Source of the DNA: an uncultured Ruminococcus sp.
Lineage (GTDB): Bacteria; Bacillota; Clostridia; Oscillospirales; Acutalibacteraceae
DNA length: 16,685 nt
NCBI GenBank assembly: GCA_902773045.1
Contig: CACYDE010000150.1
Span: 1 to 16,685 of the forward strand
Direction of reading: 5' to 3'
Position 1 is the stretch's first letter, and the number at the start of each line of letters is the position of its first letter. This document shows, piece after piece, positions 13,364 to 16,685 of the stretch. The notes beneath the pieces are model-generated. The model saw nothing but the letters and a program-made list of their open reading frames with translations. It had not been told where the DNA came from and made no database searches. Position numbers and translations under genes: made by a program.

Positions 13364-14842
13364 ATGATTTTGAAAAAAATCGGAAGAATAGGCGTGTTGG
13401 CGCTTGCTTTGATATTGGTGATTTTTTCGTTTCCGACGGTATGTGCAGGAGCGGCAGGGGATACCGTGAGCTATGAGATCGAGGAGCTTTCGATGACGAT
13501 GGATATTCCGCAAAGCATCGGTATCATAACATCATCGGTCAAACAGAACGATCCCATCTTCAAGGGAAACGGACTTGACTACATCGAAACGATGTCAAAG
13601 CTCCGCGAAAATAACGATTACCTTTACGGAAAGGATTTTACGCTTGATTTTGAGTTTGAGGTCATGGCTGACGAAAATCAAAACGGAGTATCAAACCTCA
13701 AAAAGCTTTCCGAAAAGAAGCTTGAAGCGTTGAAAGACGATATTTTACAGCAGGAAAATGTTTTTTCGGCGGCTGTCTATCAATCGGAAAATTTCATTTT
13801 TATTGAGATAATGAGAAACACAACGGACGCCGACGGACGAAAATTTTCCAAAGAATATTACACCGTATATAATGAGATGGATATAATTCTGAGGATAACT
13901 TCCGTAAACGATAATTTGTCCGATACGGAGCTTAATATTATCCGTGAGATCACCGACAGCGTTAAATTTCCGTCCGATCGAAAATTTACGATAAAGGGTA
14001 AGCTGACTTCGGCGACTGTTGTTCCTTTTACATTGATATGCGTGTGTTTTGTGATTTTGGCGTACAATAAGATAAAATCGCTCCAAAAAGAAAAAATGCG
14101 CGCCGAAAGACGGAAAAACAGAGAAGAAAACAGGAAGAAAGAGGAGTCTTCGATGAAAGACGCCGACAATTCTCCTTCCGCTGAAAGCTCCGAAAGAAAA
14201 CAAGATGATTCGAAAGAATCCGATTCCTCAAAAGCCGTTTCTCCCCATGTCAGCGATAATGCAGAGAAACCAAACTCATCGGAAGCATCGACAGCTGCTT
14301 CCGACAATAATAATTCCGTTGAAACCGCAGCAGATAATGAATCTTCGATAGAACAGGAATCAAAGGACATTCCCGAACCGGTAAATATTATCCCCGATGA
14401 ATCCGAAGCCTCGGAATCCGCGGAAAAAGAAACGACGGCTTCGGATATTGTACCGATCGAAACGGAGAAGTCGGAAAGCGTAGAAGCCGGCGAAATCCAC
14501 GTTGAAAACGTGAAATCTTCGGAAAAACAAGCCGTTTCGGAAATTACTGTTGATAATCTTTCCGAAAATGCAGAGAACATAGGCGTTTCGAAACCGGTCG
14601 TCTCAGAGAGTGAGAACGAAGAAAAGACCCCTGACGCCGAATCGGATGATCCGAATGATACCGAAAAACATCAGTCTTCAAAAGACTCGGAAGAACATTC
14701 GGATTACGAAAATGTTGATCTTGAAGCTGCGATAGCCAATTTTGAAAGTTCTTCCGAGAACAGAAAAAATCGAAGAGAAAATCCAAAGACCAAATCCAAA
14801 AAGAAATTTTGTAACTATTCAGCCCCCACACACCAAATCTGA
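13364..14842 (+). CDS. Membrane protein with acidic Ser/Glu-rich tail, C-terminus cut by IS66
   Basis: I do not recognise a named family. Residues 1-31 look like a signal peptide (KK, then VLALALILVIFSFP, with AGA as a possible cleavage site; there is no lipobox). Residues 35-205 form an extracytoplasmic mixed alpha/beta domain that resembles the general pattern of short PsbP/DcrB-like lipoprotein domains (a weak inference). A transmembrane segment follows at about 216-235 (TSATVVPFTLICVCFVILAY), then a basic stretch (KEKMRAERRKNREENRKK), then about 220 residues rich in Ser, Glu, Asp and Ala, likely disordered and cytoplasmic. Native sequence ends at F482 (14809); codon 483 spans the IS edge and the last nine residues come from the IS, so the original C-terminus is missing. 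Start ATG 13364 or TTG 13370: the GGATGGTGG site at 13355-13363 fits TTG slightly better. The protein may still fold, because the insertion is in the tail. Confidence 0.75.
   Translation: MILKKIGRIGVLALALILVIFSFPTVCAGAAGDTVSYEIEELSMTMDIPQSIGIITSSVKQNDPIFKGNGLDYIETMSKLRENNDYLYGKDFTLDFEFEVMADENQNGVSNLKKLSEKKLEALKDDILQQENVFSAAVYQSENFIFIEIMRNTTDADGRKFSKEYYTVYNEMDIILRITSVNDNLSDTELNIIREITDSVKFPSDRKFTIKGKLTSATVVPFTLICVCFVILAYNKIKSLQKEKMRAERRKNREENRKKEESSMKDADNSPSAESSERKQDDSKESDSSKAVSPHVSDNAEKPNSSEASTAASDNNNSVETAADNESSIEQESKDIPEPVNIIPDESEASESAEKETTASDIVPIETEKSESVEAGEIHVENVKSSEKQAVSEITVDNLSENAENIGVSKPVVSESENEEKTPDAESDDPNDTEKHQSSKDSEEHSDYENVDLEAAIANFESSSENRKNRRENPKTKSKKKFCNYSAPTHQI
14811..14822 (+). 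repeat. Left terminal inverted repeat of the IS66 element
   Basis: GTAACTATTCAG is a 12-bp exact inverted match to 16489-16500. The transposase stop codon (TAG on the minus strand, 14815-14817) lies inside this repeat, so the gene runs to within four bases of the element end. Confidence 0.93.
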
Positions 14843-16263
14843 TTGGACTTACCTGATAAAGCCATCTCAATCGCATGATAGGAATCAAATCCGTTTTTGT
14901 GTGCGGTGCCGATAAAGGACATTAAGCCCATATATTCCTCTGCACCTGTTTCGTTTCTGAAACAACCGCAGACCTTGGTCTTTGTTTTGATGTTTCTGAT
15001 ATCGCGTTCGGCTTGATTGTTATCGAACGGAACACCAAGCTTTTCTAAAAACAGGCAGACTGCTCCCTTGTGTTTTTGAAGTCTGTCGATGAGTGCGAGT
15101 ATTTTACCTCGTTTTACTCTGCCGCGCTTTTTCTTTGGTTGAACAGGTTCGGGATTCTCCGCGTAAGCGTCTTTTATGATACTGTCGTATTCACGCTTGT
15201 ATTTTTGAATCGTGAACACGCTGAGAATCTCCTTCCCTGCGCTGATCGCCTTATCTTTTGCTTTTTTCATCCGTAAAAGCAGCTTCTTGAATTTATCTGC
15301 CCAAGTTTGCTCCGGATCATTCTCTATTATCCCGTTCAGCTCTTTCAAAAGATGAGCGCAGCAAACGGAATGCGTCACATTGTCAAACTTCCAATAGGAC
15401 GCCCAGCAATCGTGGACGATAATTCCTCGATAATCAGGAAGAATCCCCACAGATTTTATGCCTTCATAACCGCGCTTTTTACTGACGGTCATATAGGTAT
15501 AGCTTCCGTTCGATACATTGTGGATCCAGTGCAGCTTTCCGTCTACATTTGTTCCCGTTTCGTCACAGTGAACCAACGGACTTTCCGAAAGCTTCTGACG
15601 GATCTTCTCAAGTGCCGGCTGTATCTTTTGTGCACAACGAGTGACCATGTTTTTTATCGTGCCTGTTGAGAGCGGTATATTGAATACACCGCCCAATATT
15701 TCATGGATTCTGTTTACACTGACAGCACCTACGGTATTAAAGGCAACTACAAGTGCCTGCAGGTTCTTACCGTATTGTACATTCGCTTTTACATCTTTTG
15801 GGAAATCTCCTGTTTTTGGTTTACCGCAAAGAGGGCATACTTCGACACAGAGTTTTTCGTGAGCGGTAATATTGACCTCAACCACAGCGTCGATGACATT
15901 ACGCGTTTCCCTAACGCAAGCCTTTGCCGCGCACTTGTCCCGATACGGGCAAGCGGTACAGTCGGCGTGCATATGCTGCTTGACTTCATCAGACTTGGAA
16001 AGAACAGCGAGATGGGTTCCTTGATGTCCTTTCTGTCCGCCGCGTTTCTTACCGCTTTTCTCGCGCAGACTCTTAGTAGCTTTCTTAAAGCCGTCAGTTG
16101 ACGGTGGCTTGGAGCTGTTGCCTGAGTTTTTGTTGAGCTGCTCACGCAGTTCTTTAATTGTTGCGTTGAGTTCAGATATGGTTTGATTAAGTCCTTCGAT
16201 CTGCTCTGACTGCATTTGATTTTGCTTTATCAAAAACTCGATAAACTCTTGCGTAACCGGCAT
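14815..16263 (-). CDS. tnpC: IS66 family transposase (TnpC)
   Basis: DDE transposase of 482 aa. From ATG 16263: an N-terminal coiled coil (about 10-48) leading to NKNSGNSSKPPSTDG, the IS66 hallmark; a Lys/Arg-rich stretch with KKRGGQKGHQGTHL; a Cys-rich zinc-binding region (CTACPYRDKC at 102-111 and CPLCG at 143-147); then the catalytic core with D234 in VHCDETG, D285 in IVHDCWASY and E419 in NNQAERDIR. VCGCFRNETGAEEY (433-446) is the conserved C-terminal block. The frame is intact, so the enzyme could be active. ATG 16263 is preferred over GTG 16272 because the AAAGGCGG site (16273-16280) is correctly spaced only for the ATG. The tnpB-type accessory genes are missing. Confidence 0.95.
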   Translation of the reverse strand: MPVTQEFIEFLIKQNQMQSEQIEGLNQTISELNATIKELREQLNKNSGNSSKPPSTDGFKKATKSLREKSGKKRGGQKGHQGTHLAVLSKSDEVKQHMHADCTACPYRDKCAAKACVRETRNVIDAVVEVNITAHEKLCVEVCPLCGKPKTGDFPKDVKANVQYGKNLQALVVAFNTVGAVSVNRIHEILGGVFNIPLSTGTIKNMVTRCAQKIQPALEKIRQKLSESPLVHCDETGTNVDGKLHWIHNVSNGSYTYMTVSKKRGYEGIKSVGILPDYRGIIVHDCWASYWKFDNVTHSVCCAHLLKELNGIIENDPEQTWADKFKKLLLRMKKAKDKAISAGKEILSVFTIQKYKREYDSIIKDAYAENPEPVQPKKKRGRVKRGKILALIDRLQKHKGAVCLFLEKLGVPFDNNQAERDIRNIKTKTKVCGCFRNETGAEEYMGLMSFIGTAHKNGFDSYHAIEMALSGKSNQIWCVGAE

Positions 16264-16280
16264 TTGCTCCACCGCCTTTC

Positions 16281-16318
16281 GTTAATGATATTATACCATA
16301 ATTAACGAGATTTGGCTA
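16281..16318 (-). promoter_or_regulatory. Probable transposase promoter with extended -10
   Basis: On the minus strand, 16295-16290 reads TATAAT preceded by TGG (16298-16296), an extended -10 motif. No good -35 is visible 16-18 bases further out (for example TAGCCA), as is common for extended -10 promoters. The -10 box lies inside an inverted repeat, GTTAAT (16281-16286) with ATTAAC (16301-16306), which might act as an operator or merely reflect AT content. It is 27 bases from the start codon. Confidence 0.5.
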
Positions 16319-16488
16319 TATCGCTTAGTTTTTGCGGTTGTGCATTTTGCTGAACACGGTTTTCAAGATGTGTTTTTAGAGCCTCAGGAGAGCATGGCGC
16401 TTGTCAAATTCCTGCTTTTTTCATTTGCAAGCCTGCTATTCGATATTTTAAAATTTCTTTTGTGCATATATACAAATTTTTTGTCGTA

Positions 16489-16500
16489 CTGAATAGTTAC
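16489..16500 (-). repeat. Right terminal inverted repeat of the IS66 element
   Basis: CTGAATAGTTAC is the exact reverse complement of the left end at 14811-14822. The region between the transposase start and this repeat (16264-16488) is non-coding and shows nothing else that I can name. Confidence 0.93.
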
Positions 16501-16513
16501 GTGAATAATAATG

Positions 16514-16551
16514 TATATTTCAAAAAACTCTGTAAAAACTTTTGAAATATA
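16514..16551. repeat. Perfect 12-bp inverted repeat upstream of the partial gene
   Basis: TATATTTCAAAA (16514-16525) is the exact reverse complement of 16540-16551, with a 14-nt loop. It lies 14 bases beyond the IS end and 27 bases before the likely start of the next gene. It could be a dimeric regulator's operator or a hairpin in the leader. No U-tract follows it on the plus strand. Confidence 0.55.
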
Positions 16552-16578
16552 AGCTACTAAAAATTTTCGGTGATGAAT

Positions 16579-16685
16579 ATGCCTAAAAAGGTTGAAAAAA
16601 GAATAAAAAAGGAAGATAAAACAGAAGATTATATATTTGAAAACTTGAATTCCACTTTTGAAGATAGATTGATTGGTAGATTTGA
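16579..16685 (+). CDS. Partial gene of unknown function, runs off the window
   Basis: 35 codons are visible: MPKKVEKRIKKEDKTEDYIF, then NLNSTFEDRLIGRF, with no stop before the window ends. The N-terminus is highly charged and Lys/Glu-rich; I cannot assign a family. ATG 16579 has GGTGA at 16569-16573 with the same 5-base gap seen for nadK. An in-frame ATG at 16573 would overlap that site. Codons are strongly A/T-ending compared with genes to the left, which suggests a different origin or a poorly expressed accessory gene next to the IS. Confidence 0.45.
   Translation, partial: MPKKVEKRIKKEDKTEDYIFENLNSTFEDRLIGRF

Larger units (their letters stand above)
14811..16500. mobile_element. IS66-family insertion sequence (single-ORF, ISBst12-like)
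   Basis: The element is 1690 bp, bounded by GTAACTATTCAG (14811-14822) and its exact reverse complement (16489-16500). IS66 elements characteristically begin with GTAA. Its only gene is a full-length DDE transposase on the minus strand. The tnpA and tnpB genes of classical IS66 are absent, as in the ISBst12 subgroup. IS66 elements normally duplicate 8 bp; the flanks here (GAAATTTT on the left, GTGAATAA on the right) do not match, so either the ends were rearranged after insertion or one flank was lost. The element ends the preceding membrane-protein gene. Confidence 0.92.

Noticed and set aside
13427..13450. Lipobox in the signal peptide of the 13364 gene
   Set aside because: The residues before the Cys (FPTVC) do not match the L-x-[AGS]-C pattern; an AGA-type signal peptidase site fits better.
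13858..14580. Minus-strand Ser/Phe-rich open frame opposite the acidic tail
   Set aside because: Low-complexity antisense of GAA/TCC-rich codons; this is a composition artefact.

Overview
The window looks like a chromosomal segment of an anaerobic, spore-forming Clostridia-type Firmicute (Oscillospiraceae/Ruminococcaceae-like). The reasons are a pro-sequence-bearing sporulation sigma factor (sigK), frequent TTG starts with GGTGA-type ribosome sites, and the Firmicute housekeeping order nusB - xseA - xseB - ispA - dxs - tlyA - argR - recN. This assignment rests on gene content and order, not on a database search.

Layout. (1) 243-932: sigK, followed by an intrinsic terminator. (2) 1084-1112: a clear promoter with an extended -10, which opens a co-directional run from 1223 to about 11155: nusB, a Kae1/TsaD paralogue, xseA, xseB, ispA, dxs, tlyA, nadK, argR, recN. 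The run joins transcription antitermination (NusB), exonuclease VII (XseA/XseB), isoprenoid precursor supply (IspA, Dxs), rRNA methylation (TlyA), NADP supply (NadK), arginine control (ArgR) and double-strand-break repair (RecN). A TsaD-like protein sits where folD is often found in Bacillus. (3) 11280-13336: a DegT/ArnB-type PLP sugar aminotransferase and a Cof-type HAD phosphatase. (4) 13364-14842: a signal-anchored membrane protein with a long acidic Ser/Glu-rich tail, cut at its C-terminus by an IS66-family element. (5) 14811-16500: a complete 1690-bp IS66 element with one transposase gene and 12-bp terminal inverted repeats, but no visible target duplication. (6) 16501-16685: AT-rich DNA with a perfect 12-bp inverted repeat and the start of an unrecognised gene that runs off the window.

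The most interesting material lies between genes. Three spacers inside otherwise tight gene runs carry strong complementarity: ispA-dxs (4942-5059, a near-continuous helix closing about 118 nt), tlyA-nadK (about 7809-8046, several long pairings including mutually exclusive and crossing ones around a GC-rich core), and recN-aminotransferase (11171-11243, a 12-bp perfect arm with nested stems). I read the first two as candidate structured RNAs. The tlyA-nadK one is the best candidate for something undescribed, or for a known orphan RNA class that I cannot name with confidence.

I saw no tRNA, rRNA, CRISPR array or prophage genes.
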